From: Rhizobium leguminosarum bv. viciae USDA 2370
Lineage (GTDB): Bacteria > Pseudomonadota > Alphaproteobacteria > Rhizobiales > Rhizobiaceae
Length of the DNA: 64,000 nucleotides
Assembly: GCF_002008365.1 (NCBI RefSeq)
Contig: NZ_MRDL01000036.1
Span: 299,676-363,675 of the forward strand
Direction of reading: 5' to 3'
The notes under the pieces were generated by a model. The model worked only from the letters and a program-made list of their open reading frames with translations. It was not told the DNA's origin and searched no databases. Shown piece after piece: positions 28,091 to 37,069 of the stretch (position 1 is the stretch's first letter; every line of letters starts with the position of its first letter). A program made the position numbers and the translations under genes.

Positions 28091-30430
28091 CTACACCCGC
28101 TTCATCCGCTCGACCGCCATCAGCACCCGCTCCGGTGTCGCCGGTGCGTCGAGCCTCGGGCAGACCCGATAATCCGCGACACTTGCTACCGCCATCGACA
28201 GCGCTTCCAGCACCGAGATCGCCAGCATCAAGGGTGGTTCGCCGACGGCCTTGGAGCGGCCGATGGTGGCCTCAGTGTTCTCGGACCATTCGGCGAGGCG
28301 CACGTTGAAGATCTTCGGACGGTCGGAAGCGAGCGGGATCTTGTAGGTCGAGGGGGCATGGGTGCGGAGCCGGCCCTTGTCGTCCCACCAGAGTTCCTCC
28401 GTCGTCAGCCAGCCCAGGCCTTGGACGAAGGCACCTTCGACCTGGCCCATGTCGATCGCCGGATTCAACGAGCGGCCGACATCGTGGAGGATGTCGGTGC
28501 GGTCAATCAGATATTCGCCGGTCAGCGTGTCGATCGACACCTCGGTGCAGGAGGCGCCGTAGGCGAAATAATAGAAGGGCGTACCGCGGCCGGCCTTGCG
28601 GTCCCAGTGGATCTTCGGCGTCTTGTAGAAGCCGGCGGCGGAAAGCTGGACGCGGGCGAAATAGGCCTGCTTGATGAAATCGGGGAAGGGGATCTCGATC
28701 TCGCCGACGCGCACGCGGTTCGGCAGGAAGACGACGTCGGCAGGCCCAACATCCCACTTCTCGGCGGCGAAGGCGACCAGCCGTTCTTTGATCTGGCGAG
28801 CAGCGTCATAGGCGGCCATGCCGTTCAAGTCCGAGCCGGAGGAGGCGGCAGTGGCCGAGGTGTTCGGCACCTTGGCCGTCGTCGTCGCGGTGATCTTCAC
28901 CCTGTCGATATCGACCTGGAAGCTGTCAGCCAGCACCTGCGCCACCTTCGTATAGAGGCCCTGGCCCATTTCGGTGCCGCCATGGTTCAGGTGGATCGAG
29001 CCGTCCTGGTAGATGTGGACGAGGGCGCCGGCCTGGTTGAAGGCAGTCATGGTGAAGGAGATGCCGAATTTCACCGGCGTCAGCGCGATGCCCTTTTTTA
29101 TATAGCGGCTGTCGCGGTTGAAGGCGATGATGGCGTTGCGCCGTGCCTGGTATTCGGACGTTTCCTCCAGCTCCTCGACGATGCGGGGGATGATATTGTC
29201 CTCGACCTCCTGATGGTAGGGGGTGAGCGTGCGCCCGGAGCCCGGCTGGCCGTAGAAATTCAGCTTGCGGACATCGAGCGGATCCTTGCCGACGGCATAG
29301 GCGATTTCCTCGATGAAGCGTTCGGCCCCGAGCATCCCCTGCGGCCCGCCGAAGCCGCGGAAGGCGGTATTGGAGACGGTGTGCGTCTTCAGTGGTTTCG
29401 ACGTCAGATGCACATGCGGGTAGAAATAGCTGGAATCGGCATGGAAGAGGGCACGGTCGGTTACCGGCCCTGAGAGGTCGGAGGAGAAGCCGCAGCGTGC
29501 CGCATAGGTCGCGTCGACCGCGTGGATGCGTCCTTCGGCATCGAAGCCGAGCTCGTAATCGACGAGGAAATCGTGGCGCTTGCCGGTAGCGCTCATATCC
29601 TCGTCGCGGTCCGGGCGGAATTTGATCGCGCGGCCGAGCTTCTTGGCGGCAATCGCCGCAAGTGCTGCGAACTGATTGCCCTGCGTCTCCTTGCCGCCGA
29701 AGCCGCCGCCCATGCGGCGCACGTTGACGGTCACGGCGTTGGAGGGAATATCGAGCACATGGCCGACGATGTGCTGGATCTCGCTTGGATGCTGCGTCGA
29801 GGACCAGACGGTGACCTCGTCGTCCTCGCCGGGGATCGCCACGGCGATATGGCCTTCGAGGTAGAAATGCTCCTGTCCGCCGATGCGCATCTGACCTTTC
29901 ACACGCATGGCGGCATTCGTCATTTCCGTATCCGGCTCGCCGCGCCGCAGCGTCATCGGGGTGATGACGAGCGGGCTGCCATTGGCGAGCGCCCCGTCGA
30001 TATCGCTCCAATGCGGCAGGTCGCGATAGTCGATCTTTGCCAGCCGCGCGGCGCGGCGGGCGGCATCACGCGTCTCGGCGATGACGGCAAAGATCGGCTG
30101 GCCGTGGAACTGAACTAAAGTTTCGGCCAGCAGCGGCTCGTCATGGCTGCCGTTGGAGCTAACGTCGTTGGCGCCGGGGACATCCTTGCCGGTGAAGACC
30201 CAGACGACGCCGGGATAGGCGGCGACCGCGGAGAGATCGATAGCGGCGATTTCGGCATGTGCCCGGTCGGAGAGGCCGAGGGCGCCGTGCAGCAGACCTG
30301 CGGGTTCCGGAATATCGTCGATATAATCGGCGGTTCCGGTCACATGTTTATGCGCTGAATCATGTCGCTGCGAGCCGTGCATCGGGCCTGCGATGATGGC
30401 CTTGCGGTCTTCGAAGGTGGACTTGTCCAT
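28091..30430 (-). CDS. xdhB: Xanthine dehydrogenase molybdenum subunit
   Basis: 779-residue large subunit that binds Mo-pterin and oxidises hypoxanthine and xanthine. Visible are the GTADYIDDIPEPAGLLHGALGLS N-terminal region, STQHPSEIQHIVGHVLDI, the cofactor loop VNVRRMGGGFGGKETQ, AFRGFGGPQGMLGAE, LNHGGTEMGQGLYTKVAQ and the catalytic Glu region GRSKAVGEPPLMLA. The chosen ATG has ggagg 5 nt upstream; an earlier in-frame start at 30496 would add 22 non-conserved residues. It overlaps the stop codon of a 34-codon frame (TAATG) that bridges it with xdhA. Confidence 0.94.
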   Translation of the reverse strand: MDKSTFEDRKAIIAGPMHGSQRHDSAHKHVTGTADYIDDIPEPAGLLHGALGLSDRAHAEIAAIDLSAVAAYPGVVWVFTGKDVPGANDVSSNGSHDEPLLAETLVQFHGQPIFAVIAETRDAARRAARLAKIDYRDLPHWSDIDGALANGSPLVITPMTLRRGEPDTEMTNAAMRVKGQMRIGGQEHFYLEGHIAVAIPGEDDEVTVWSSTQHPSEIQHIVGHVLDIPSNAVTVNVRRMGGGFGGKETQGNQFAALAAIAAKKLGRAIKFRPDRDEDMSATGKRHDFLVDYELGFDAEGRIHAVDATYAARCGFSSDLSGPVTDRALFHADSSYFYPHVHLTSKPLKTHTVSNTAFRGFGGPQGMLGAERFIEEIAYAVGKDPLDVRKLNFYGQPGSGRTLTPYHQEVEDNIIPRIVEELEETSEYQARRNAIIAFNRDSRYIKKGIALTPVKFGISFTMTAFNQAGALVHIYQDGSIHLNHGGTEMGQGLYTKVAQVLADSFQVDIDRVKITATTTAKVPNTSATAASSGSDLNGMAAYDAARQIKERLVAFAAEKWDVGPADVVFLPNRVRVGEIEIPFPDFIKQAYFARVQLSAAGFYKTPKIHWDRKAGRGTPFYYFAYGASCTEVSIDTLTGEYLIDRTDILHDVGRSLNPAIDMGQVEGAFVQGLGWLTTEELWWDDKGRLRTHAPSTYKIPLASDRPKIFNVRLAEWSENTEATIGRSKAVGEPPLMLAISVLEALSMAVASVADYRVCPRLDAPATPERVLMAVERMKRV

Positions 30431-30534
30431 TAGCGCCTCCCTCCGCGAAGGGAGTGAGGGGAGGCGACCGCGACCGTTCCCATCGAAGCTTGCCACCAGG
30501 TCTTGGAGATCAGGCTGAAGATCGATTTTTCCAT
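30430..30534 (-). CDS. Putative 34-residue coupling ORF between xdhA and xdhB
   Basis: The 103-bp gap between xdhA and xdhB holds one open frame that uses nearly the whole gap. Its ATG overlaps the xdhA stop (TGATG) and its TAA overlaps the xdhB start (TAATG). The peptide begins MEKSIFSLISKTWWQASMG and ends SLRGGRR. Overlap at both ends suggests translational coupling that carries ribosomes from xdhA to xdhB. A peptide function is possible but unknown. Confidence 0.45.
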   Translation of the reverse strand: MEKSIFSLISKTWWQASMGTVAVASPHSLRGGRR

Positions 30535-32000
30535 CACGCCACCTCCTCGAACCGCTTCAGTTCGGCCGGCGCGCCGACGGTCTCAAGATAGAACCGCGTC
30601 AACAGGTTCTTCGCCGTCAGCTGGCGGTATTCCGCCGTCGCGCGCCAGTCGGTCAGCGGCTGGTAATCGGCGTCGAATGCGGGGCGGGCTGCCTCGATCG
30701 TCGTTTCCGTCCATGGTTTGCCGATCAACTCGGCCTCCACCGTGCGGGCGCGTTTCGGCGTCGCCGCCATGCCGCCGAAGGCGACGCGAATATCGGTGAT
30801 CATCTCGGCATCGTCGAGCGTCAGCAGGAAGGCGCCGAGCACGGCAGTGATGTCCTCGTCGCGGCGCTTGGTGATCTTGTAGGCGGCAAAGCGGCTCATT
30901 GCTGCGGGGTAGGGCACGAAGACGCTCTCGACGAATTCGCCGGGCTTCCGGTCCTGCTTGCCATAGGCGATGAAGAAATCCTCGAGCGGCATTCTGCGCT
31001 GGCCCTGCAGGGATCGCAGCGTCAGCGTCGCGCCGAGCGCGATCAGCGGCGGCGGGCTATCGCCGATCGGCGAGCCGTTGGCGATGTTGCCGCCGATCGT
31101 GCCCATGTTGCGCACTTGCTCGCCGCCGATGCGATCGATCAGCCGCCCGAGCGCCGGGATTTTCTTGGAGATCGCCTCGAAGGCCCTGGTGTAGCTGACG
31201 CCGGCGCCGATGGTGACGCCGTCCTCGCCTTCCGTAACCGACTGCAATTCGCTGAGGTGATTGATGAAGACGACCGGGCTCAGCCTGCGCATCTGCTTCG
31301 TCACCCAGAGGCCGACATCGGTCGCGCCGGCGACGATAATCGCGTCGGGTTCCTGTGAAAGGACCTCGGCCAGCGCCTGGACAGAAGCCGGCACGATCAG
31401 CCGGTCTTCGCCATTCCCAATCCTGATCGTGCCGCTTGCCTGCATTGCCCAAAGCCGCGCGACGATTTCCGAGCGCGTCCGTTCCAGCGGGTCGAAGAGC
31501 GTACTCGGCCGCACCAGGCTCACCTGCTCGGCGGCCTTGACGATCGGCTCGTAGCCCGTGCAGCGACAGAGATTGCCTTGTAGCGCCTTTTCAATTTCCT
31601 GGCGGCTCGGCTTTTCCTTGGCGAGCCAGAGACCGTAAAGCGACATGACGAAGCCCGGGGTACAGAAGCCGCATTGCGAGCCATGACAATCGACCAAAGC
31701 CTGCTGGACGGGATGCAGCGCGCCGTTCTTGCCGGCCAGATGCTCGACGGTCACCACATGGCTGGCGTGCAGCGAACCCATGAAACGAATGCAGGCATTG
31801 ACGGATTCATAGGCGAGCTTGCCGTCGGCCAGCCGGCCGACGAGCACGGTGCAGGCGCCGCAATCGCCTTCCGCGCATCCTTCCTTGGTGCCCGTCAGCT
31901 GTCGCTTCAACCGCAGAAAATCGAGAAGCGTCTCGGTTGGCCTGACATCGGTAAGCGTGACGTCCTCGCCATTCAGGATGAAGCGGATGCTGTCGTTCAT
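30534..32000 (-). CDS. xdhA: Xanthine dehydrogenase FeS/FAD subunit
   Basis: 488-residue small subunit. The N-terminal 2Fe-2S plant-type domain has cysteines in GCAEGDCGACTVLVG, then the second cluster in HGSQCGFCTPGF and NLCRCTGYEPIV. From about residue 190 the FAD-binding domain follows with IIVAGATDVGLWVTKQ and GTIGGNIANGSPIGDSPP, then the CO-dehydrogenase flavoprotein C-terminal domain. The start used is ATG (MNDSIRFILNG), with aggaa 7 nt upstream; a start at 32054 would run into the bdhA end. It is 28 bp after bdhA. The same bdhA-xdhA-xdhB order is known from Sinorhizobium meliloti. Confidence 0.94.
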   Translation of the reverse strand: MNDSIRFILNGEDVTLTDVRPTETLLDFLRLKRQLTGTKEGCAEGDCGACTVLVGRLADGKLAYESVNACIRFMGSLHASHVVTVEHLAGKNGALHPVQQALVDCHGSQCGFCTPGFVMSLYGLWLAKEKPSRQEIEKALQGNLCRCTGYEPIVKAAEQVSLVRPSTLFDPLERTRSEIVARLWAMQASGTIRIGNGEDRLIVPASVQALAEVLSQEPDAIIVAGATDVGLWVTKQMRRLSPVVFINHLSELQSVTEGEDGVTIGAGVSYTRAFEAISKKIPALGRLIDRIGGEQVRNMGTIGGNIANGSPIGDSPPPLIALGATLTLRSLQGQRRMPLEDFFIAYGKQDRKPGEFVESVFVPYPAAMSRFAAYKITKRRDEDITAVLGAFLLTLDDAEMITDIRVAFGGMAATPKRARTVEAELIGKPWTETTIEAARPAFDADYQPLTDWRATAEYRQLTAKNLLTRFYLETVGAPAELKRFEEVA

Positions 32001-32028
32001 GATGTTCCTGTTGTTGTTTTCCAAATGG

Positions 32029-32805
32029 TTAAGCCGCCGTCCAGCCACCGTCAATCGAGATGTGCGTTCCCGTCACCTGCCGGGCGGCATCGCTGGCGAG
32101 ATAGAGCGACAGTGCGCCGATTTCTTCGGCCTTGACGAATTCATGCGTCGGCTGCGCCTTGAGGATGACCTCGCTCTTCACCTGTTCCTCGGTCATGCCG
32201 CGGGCCTTGGCGGTATCCGGTATCTGCTTCTCGACGAGCGGCGTCAGCACGTAGCCGGGGCAGATGGCGTTGACGGTCACGCCGAATTCGGCAAGTTCCA
32301 GCGCTGCCGTCTTCGTCAGGCCTAATATACCATGTTTTGCCGCGACATAGGCGGATTTGAAAGGGGAGGCGACGAGCCCGTGGGCGGAGGCAATGTTGAT
32401 GATGCGGCCGTACTTCTTCGCCTTCATCAGCGGGATCGCGGCGCGCATGGTATGAAAGGAACTCGACAGATTGATCGCGATGATCTGATCCCATTTCTCG
32501 ATCGGGAAATCCTCGACCTTCTCGACATGCTGGATGCCGGCATTGTTGACCAGGACATCGACGCCGCCGAAGGTCTTGGCCGCCGTTTCGATCAGGTCGG
32601 CGATCTCGGCGGGCTTGGTCATGTCGGCCGGATGATAGAGCGCCCGGCCTTTGGACAATGATTCAAGCCGCTCGACGATCGCCTTGATTTCATCTGCCTT
32701 TCCGAAACCGTTGATGACGATGTTGTCGCCCGTTTCGGCGAAGGCAGTGGCGATCGCAAGACCGATGCCGCTGGTGGAACCGGTGACGACGACTGTTCTG
32801 CTCAT
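32029..32805 (-). CDS. bdhA: D-3-hydroxybutyrate dehydrogenase
   Basis: 258-residue short-chain dehydrogenase. It has the NAD-binding TGSTSGIGLAIA (residues 8-19), NNAG at about 88, and the catalytic Ser-Tyr-Lys in IASAHGLVASPFKSAYVAAKHG. The C-terminal HEFVKAEEIGALSLYLASD matches BdhA proteins that oxidise 3-hydroxybutyrate from PHB breakdown to acetoacetate. The ATG at 32805 has aggga upstream (7-nt gap). It heads the operon with xdhA and xdhB, joining PHB-derived carbon use with purine oxidation, and shares a 158-bp divergent region with glpK. Confidence 0.93.
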   Translation of the reverse strand: MSRTVVVTGSTSGIGLAIATAFAETGDNIVINGFGKADEIKAIVERLESLSKGRALYHPADMTKPAEIADLIETAAKTFGGVDVLVNNAGIQHVEKVEDFPIEKWDQIIAINLSSSFHTMRAAIPLMKAKKYGRIINIASAHGLVASPFKSAYVAAKHGILGLTKTAALELAEFGVTVNAICPGYVLTPLVEKQIPDTAKARGMTEEQVKSEVILKAQPTHEFVKAEEIGALSLYLASDAARQVTGTHISIDGGWTAA

Positions 32806-32963
32806 GCTGTTCTCCCTGAAATGGCGATGCTGCGGTGCAGCGCTTAGCTGCGAGGTTATGCCCAAAGCCGGCGGGCTGGCAATTCCGCTTTATTCGCTTT
32901 TCTCGCCCCCATCCGTGTCCTATTGATTTGCTTCGACAATTGACATGCTGAGGGAGGGTTTTC

Positions 32964-34457
32964 ATGAGCGGATATGTTCTGGCGATCGATCAGGGAACGA
33001 CGTCGACGCGGGCGATCGTCTTCGATGGCGACATGCATGTCGCCGGCAAGGGCCAGAAGGAATTTACCCAGATCTACCCGCGCTCCGGCTGGGTCGAGCA
33101 CGATCCCGAGGAAATCTGGGATTCGGTCGTCTCCACCGTCCACATGGCGCTGCGCGATGCCGGGATCGAGGCTAGGGATCTTGCAGCACTCGGCATCACC
33201 AACCAGCGCGAGACGGTGGTCGTCTGGGAACGCGAGACGGGTCGGCCGATCCAGAATGCCATCGTCTGGCAGGACCGGCGCACGGCAAGCTATTGCGACA
33301 ATCTGAAAAGGCAGGATCTCGAGCGGCTGTTCACGAAGAAGACCGGCTTGATCCTCGATCCCTATTTTTCCGGCACCAAACTTTCCTGGATGCTTGCAAA
33401 CGTGAAGGGCGCGCGGGCGCGCGCTGCCAGGGGCGATCTCTGCTTCGGCACGATCGACACTTTCCTGATCTGGCGGCTGACGGCTGGCAAGAGCTTCGTC
33501 ACCGATGCCACCAATGCCTCGCGCACGCTGATGTACAACATTGCCGAAAACGCGTGGGACGAGGATCTGCTCGATATTCTGAGGGTCCCTGCCGCCATGC
33601 TGCCGGAGGTCAAGGATTGCGCCGCCGATTTCGGCACGGTCGATCCTGATATTTTCGGTGCTGCTATCCCGATCCTCGGTGTTGCCGGCGACCAGCAGGC
33701 GGCGACCATCGGCCAGGCGTGTTTTGCGCCGGGCATGATGAAATCGACCTACGGCACTGGCTGTTTCGCGCTGCTCAACACCGGCGCTGACATCGTGCGC
33801 TCCAAAAATCGGCTGCTGACCACCATCGCCTATCGCCTGAACGGCGAGACGACCTATGCGCTCGAGGGTTCGATCTTCATCGCCGGCGCGGCCGTGCAAT
33901 GGCTGCGGGACGGGCTCGGCATCATCGGCAGCGCGGCGGAGACCAACGCGCTTGCCGAAAGGGCCGATCCGACGCAAGAGGTCTATCTCGTGCCCGCCTT
34001 CACCGGTCTCGGCGCGCCGCATTGGGATGCCAAGGCGCGGGGCGCGATCTTCGGGCTGACGCGCAACAGTGGCCCGGCGGAACTCTCCCGAGCGGCGCTG
34101 GAGGCCGTCTGCTATCAGACCCGCGATCTGCTCGACGCCATGCAGAAGGACTGGAAGAACGGCACTGAGGACACAGTGTTGCGCGTCGACGGCGGCATGG
34201 TCGCCTCCGACTGGACGATGCAGCGCCTTGCCGACCTGCTCGATGCGCTGGTCGATCGCCCGATGATCCTGGAGACGACGGCGCTGGGGGCTGCCTGGCT
34301 CGCCGGCAGCCGGGCAGGGGTGTGGCCGGACAGGGACGGTTTTTCGGCGAGCTGGAAACGGGATCGCCGGTTCGAGCCAGACATGGACGAGAAGGTGCGG
34401 GCGGCGAAGCTCAAGGGTTGGAAGAATGCGGTCAAGCGGACGCTGAGCGAGGGCTGA
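32964..34457 (+). CDS. glpK: Glycerol kinase
   Basis: 497-residue FGGY-family kinase that phosphorylates glycerol to sn-glycerol 3-phosphate. Signature segments are [16 protein letters not shown] (phosphate-1 loop), [63 protein letters not shown] and [18 protein letters not shown]. Length is that of E. coli GlpK (about 500). Ribosome site gggagg lies 6-8 nt before the ATG. No glycerol facilitator or dehydrogenase gene is adjacent. Confidence 0.95.
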   Translation: MSGYVLAIDQGTTSTRAIVFDGDMHVAGKGQKEFTQIYPRSGWVEHDPEEIWDSVVSTVHMALRDAGIEARDLAALGITNQRETVVVWERETGRPIQNAIVWQDRRTASYCDNLKRQDLERLFTKKTGLILDPYFSGTKLSWMLANVKGARARAARGDLCFGTIDTFLIWRLTAGKSFVTDATNASRTLMYNIAENAWDEDLLDILRVPAAMLPEVKDCAADFGTVDPDIFGAAIPILGVAGDQQAATIGQACFAPGMMKSTYGTGCFALLNTGADIVRSKNRLLTTIAYRLNGETTYALEGSIFIAGAAVQWLRDGLGIIGSAAETNALAERADPTQEVYLVPAFTGLGAPHWDAKARGAIFGLTRNSGPAELSRAALEAVCYQTRDLLDAMQKDWKNGTEDTVLRVDGGMVASDWTMQRLADLLDALVDRPMILETTALGAAWLAGSRAGVWPDRDGFSASWKRDRRFEPDMDEKVRAAKLKGWKNAVKRTLSEG

Positions 34458-34582
34458 GGCGCGATCAGCACCGTCATGTAGCGCCGCTCGTCCCGGGAGA
34501 TGCCCGGCCATTTCTTCAGCTATGACGCCGTCCGTGCTCCGGAAGATCACGAAGTTCCGGTCAATAATTTTTTGATGCGGCC

Positions 34583-34611
34583 TGTCGGGTAAGCGGTTAC
34601 TCCTTCGTCAT
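34583..34611 (+). promoter_or_regulatory. Candidate ECF-type promoter for the YCII-sigma operon
   Basis: tgtcgg, 17 nt, cgtcat; the start codon follows 20 nt later with agagg between. ECF sigma factors of this group are known to use TGTCGA-like -35 boxes. A related arrangement occurs before the AHSA1 gene at 36291. Both are candidates only. Confidence 0.3.
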
Positions 34612-34630
34612 TCAAAAAGAGGAGTGAGCG

Positions 34631-35005
34631 ATGCTTTATGCAATCCTTTGTTACGCCCATGAGGAAACTGTCTTCGCCTGGACCAAGGAGGAAGAAGCTG
34701 CCGTCATGGAGAAACTCTACGCCGTGCAGGAGCCGCTTGCCGCATCCGGCAAACTCGGCCCCGTCGGTCGGCTGATGCCGACGACGGCTGCGACCACCGT
34801 GCGCAAGGGCAAGGACGAGCCCTTGGTCATTGACGGGCCCTTTGCGGAAACGAAAGAGGCGCTTCTCGGCTTCTACGTCGTCGACTTTGAAACGCTCGAC
34901 GAGGCGATCGGCTTCTCGAAGCAGCTTTCATCCGTCAATCCAGGTTCCACCTCTTACGAAATTCGGCCTTTCTACGTCTTCAGGCCCGGAGATGCTTCAT
35001 CATGA
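34631..35005 (+). CDS. YCII-related (DGPF) protein
   Basis: 124-residue dimeric ferredoxin-like fold protein of the YCII/DGPF family (MLYAILCYAHEE at the start, LVIDGPFAETKEALLGFYVVD centrally, containing the DGPF tetrapeptide, and YEIRPFYVF at the end). Members are consistently encoded beside ECF42 sigma factors. Their biochemical role is unsettled. The stop overlaps the sigma-factor start (ATGA). Ribosome site agaggag lies about 6 nt upstream. Confidence 0.9.
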   Translation: MLYAILCYAHEETVFAWTKEEEAAVMEKLYAVQEPLAASGKLGPVGRLMPTTAATTVRKGKDEPLVIDGPFAETKEALLGFYVVDFETLDEAIGFSKQLSSVNPGSTSYEIRPFYVFRPGDASS

Positions 35006-36261
35006 CAGACATTGCCTGGATCGACCTCGCGCTTGCATCGGCCCGCCCGAAGGCGCTCGGCGCGCTGCTGCGCTATTTCCGCAATCTCGATACCGCGGAA
35101 GAGGCGTTTCAGGAGGCGTGTCTGAGGGCGATCCGAACATGGCCGGAGAAAGGGCCACCGCGCGATCCCACAGCCTGGCTCATCTTCGTCGGTCGAAACA
35201 GCGGTATCGATGCGGTGCGCAAGCGGGCGAAGATCCAGGCTCTGCCGGATGAGGACGTCATCTCCGATACCGAGGATGCCGAAAGCGATATCGTCGAGCG
35301 GCTGGACGATTCCAATTATCGCGACGATATTCTGCGGCTGTTGTTCATCTGCTGCCATCCCGATCTACCGGCGACCCAGCAGATCGCGCTGGCGTTGCGC
35401 ATCGTATCCGGTCTTTCGGTGCCGCAGATCGCGCGTGCCTTCCTGGTTTCCGAGAGCGCCATGGAACAGCGCATCACCCGGGCCAAGGCGCGCGTCGCCA
35501 AGGCCGGCGTGCCTTTCGAAACGCCGAGCCCGCAGGAGAGGGCCGAACGGCTCTCGATCGTCAGCACGATGATCTACCTGATCTTCAACGAGGGCTACAG
35601 CCAGGCCGATCCCAGGCATGAGGCGGCTGCCTTCAGCGACGAAGCGATCCGGCTGGCGCGATTGATGCTGCATATCTTCCCATCCGAACCGGAGCTGATG
35701 GGGCTGCTTGCGCTCATGCTTCTGCAGATCTCGCGCCGGCCGGCACGCTTCAACGCCGGGGACGAGATCGTCCTGCTCGAAGATCAGGACCGGTCGCTGT
35801 GGAACCAGCCCTTCATCAATGAGGCCTTAGCGCTGCTCGACAAGGCGCTGCGCCATCGTCAGCCTGCCCCTTATCAGATTCAGGCGGCCATCGCTGCTGT
35901 TCACTCCCGCGCAAAACGCGCTGGGGATACCGACTGGGTGGAGATCGATCTGCTTTATCGCGCGCTGGAGCGTCTCCAGCCGTCGCCTGTCATAACGCTC
36001 AACCGGGCCGTCGTCGTCTCCAAGCTCCAGGGTGCGCAGGATGCGCTCGACCTCATCGATCCGCTTGGCGAAAAACTTGGCGGCTATTTCTACTATCACG
36101 GCTTACGGGGCGGGCTGCTGAAGCAGCTTGGCTTGACCAGTCAGGCGCGCGAAGCCTTCGACCGGGCCATTGCACTTGCCCATTCGGCGGCTGAGGCAGC
36201 CCATATCCGCCGACAGATCGACAAGATGCAGGAAGAGACCACGCAGCCGATCGCAAAATAA
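35002..36261 (+). CDS. ECF42-type RNA polymerase sigma factor
   Basis: 419 residues. The sigma-2 region starts LRYFRNLDTAEEAFQEACLRAIRTWP and the sigma-4 helix-turn-helix reads LSVPQIARAFLVSESAMEQRITRAKARV. A C-terminal extension of about 230 residues (IVSTMIYLIFNEGYSQADPRHE, LLALMLLQISRRPARFNAGDEIVLLEDQDRSLWNQPFI, then TPR-like helices) defines the ECF42 group, which has no anti-sigma factor and is thought to be controlled through that extension. The gene is coupled to the DGPF gene. A likely target, an AHSA1 gene, follows 100 bp on. Confidence 0.9.
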   Translation: MTDIAWIDLALASARPKALGALLRYFRNLDTAEEAFQEACLRAIRTWPEKGPPRDPTAWLIFVGRNSGIDAVRKRAKIQALPDEDVISDTEDAESDIVERLDDSNYRDDILRLLFICCHPDLPATQQIALALRIVSGLSVPQIARAFLVSESAMEQRITRAKARVAKAGVPFETPSPQERAERLSIVSTMIYLIFNEGYSQADPRHEAAAFSDEAIRLARLMLHIFPSEPELMGLLALMLLQISRRPARFNAGDEIVLLEDQDRSLWNQPFINEALALLDKALRHRQPAPYQIQAAIAAVHSRAKRAGDTDWVEIDLLYRALERLQPSPVITLNRAVVVSKLQGAQDALDLIDPLGEKLGGYFYYHGLRGGLLKQLGLTSQAREAFDRAIALAHSAAEAAHIRRQIDKMQEETTQPIAK

Positions 36262-36290
36262 AATGCGAAAGGGCCTGCGGGCTGTCGGAA

Positions 36291-36317
36291 TGTCGAACTT
36301 CGACACGTCCTCGTAAC
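36291..36317 (+). promoter_or_regulatory. Candidate ECF promoter before the AHSA1 gene
   Basis: tgtcga, 15 nt, cgtaac, 44 nt before the ATG. The -35 hexamer equals the TGTCGA reported for ECF42 targets in Streptomyces. Spacing differs by 2 nt from the site at 34583, so at most one of the two alignments may be right. Confidence 0.3.
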
Positions 36318-36361
36318 AACCTGACAGGAGACAGGTTTCATTCAAATGGAGAGATGTCGAC

Positions 36362-36829
36362 ATGACCGCCAGCACGCAACATGAACTCGTCCTCGTTCGC
36401 GAATTCGATGCGCCACGCGAGAAGATCTACAAGGCATGGACTAATCCTGATCTGCTGAAGCAGTGGTTCGTGCCGCGTCCCTGGGGGGTGGCGGAAGCGA
36501 CGCTCGACGTCCGCCCCGGCGGTTCCAGTGTGGTCGTCATGCATGACCCCGAGGGCAATCAGTACCCAAACCGCGGCGTCTATCTCGAGATCATCGAGAA
36601 CGAGAAGATCGTCTTCACCGATGCCTATACAAGCGCCTGGGTGCCTTCCGAGAAACCTTTCTTCACGGGCGTCATCCTGCTCGAAGATCTCGGCAACGGC
36701 CGGACGAAATATACGGCCAAGGCGCTGCACTGGCGCGCCGAGGACAAGGAAGCGCACGAGAAGATGGGATTTCACGAGGGATGGGGCAAGGCTGCGGACC
36801 AACTGGCGGAACTGCTGGCGAAGATGTGA
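36362..36829 (+). CDS. AHSA1/SRPBCC-domain protein
   Basis: 155-residue START-like fold protein of the AHSA1 family. Landmarks are LVREFDAPREKIYKAWTNPDLLKQWFVPRPW near the start, a central NRGVYLEIIENEKIVFTDAYTSAW and the C-terminal MGFHEGWGKAADQLAELLA. Such hydrophobic-pocket proteins are common companions of ECF42 sigma factors and may bind or modify small lipophilic compounds. It probably forms a stress regulon with the two preceding genes. Ribosome site ggagag lies 8 nt before the ATG. Confidence 0.88.
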   Translation: MTASTQHELVLVREFDAPREKIYKAWTNPDLLKQWFVPRPWGVAEATLDVRPGGSSVVVMHDPEGNQYPNRGVYLEIIENEKIVFTDAYTSAWVPSEKPFFTGVILLEDLGNGRTKYTAKALHWRAEDKEAHEKMGFHEGWGKAADQLAELLAKM

Positions 36830-37069
36830 GCGGCGCGGCGAGACCGCATCGTCCTGACGCTTGAAGCAAAGATTGAGGCGGTTCGAAAGATGATTCTAGT
36901 GGTGCTTCGAAGTCGTTGAATTCAGATTCGAATTGGTCGCCGATCGGTCTTCCAGATCGCCGAAGACATCACGCCGCCCATCGAAATTCTCGAACATTCC
37001 GTTTCAAAATTTGTATTTGCGCTCTATCCCCGGCATCCTTATCTCAGCCGAGAATTCAACAGGATGCCG

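Noticed and set aside
28358..29473. 371-codon plus-strand frame opposite xdhB
   Set aside because: Antisense shadow of the molybdenum subunit; no ribosome site.
32856..34550. 564-codon minus-strand frame opposite glpK
   Set aside because: Complete overlap with an unambiguous glycerol kinase; composition is that of an antisense shadow.
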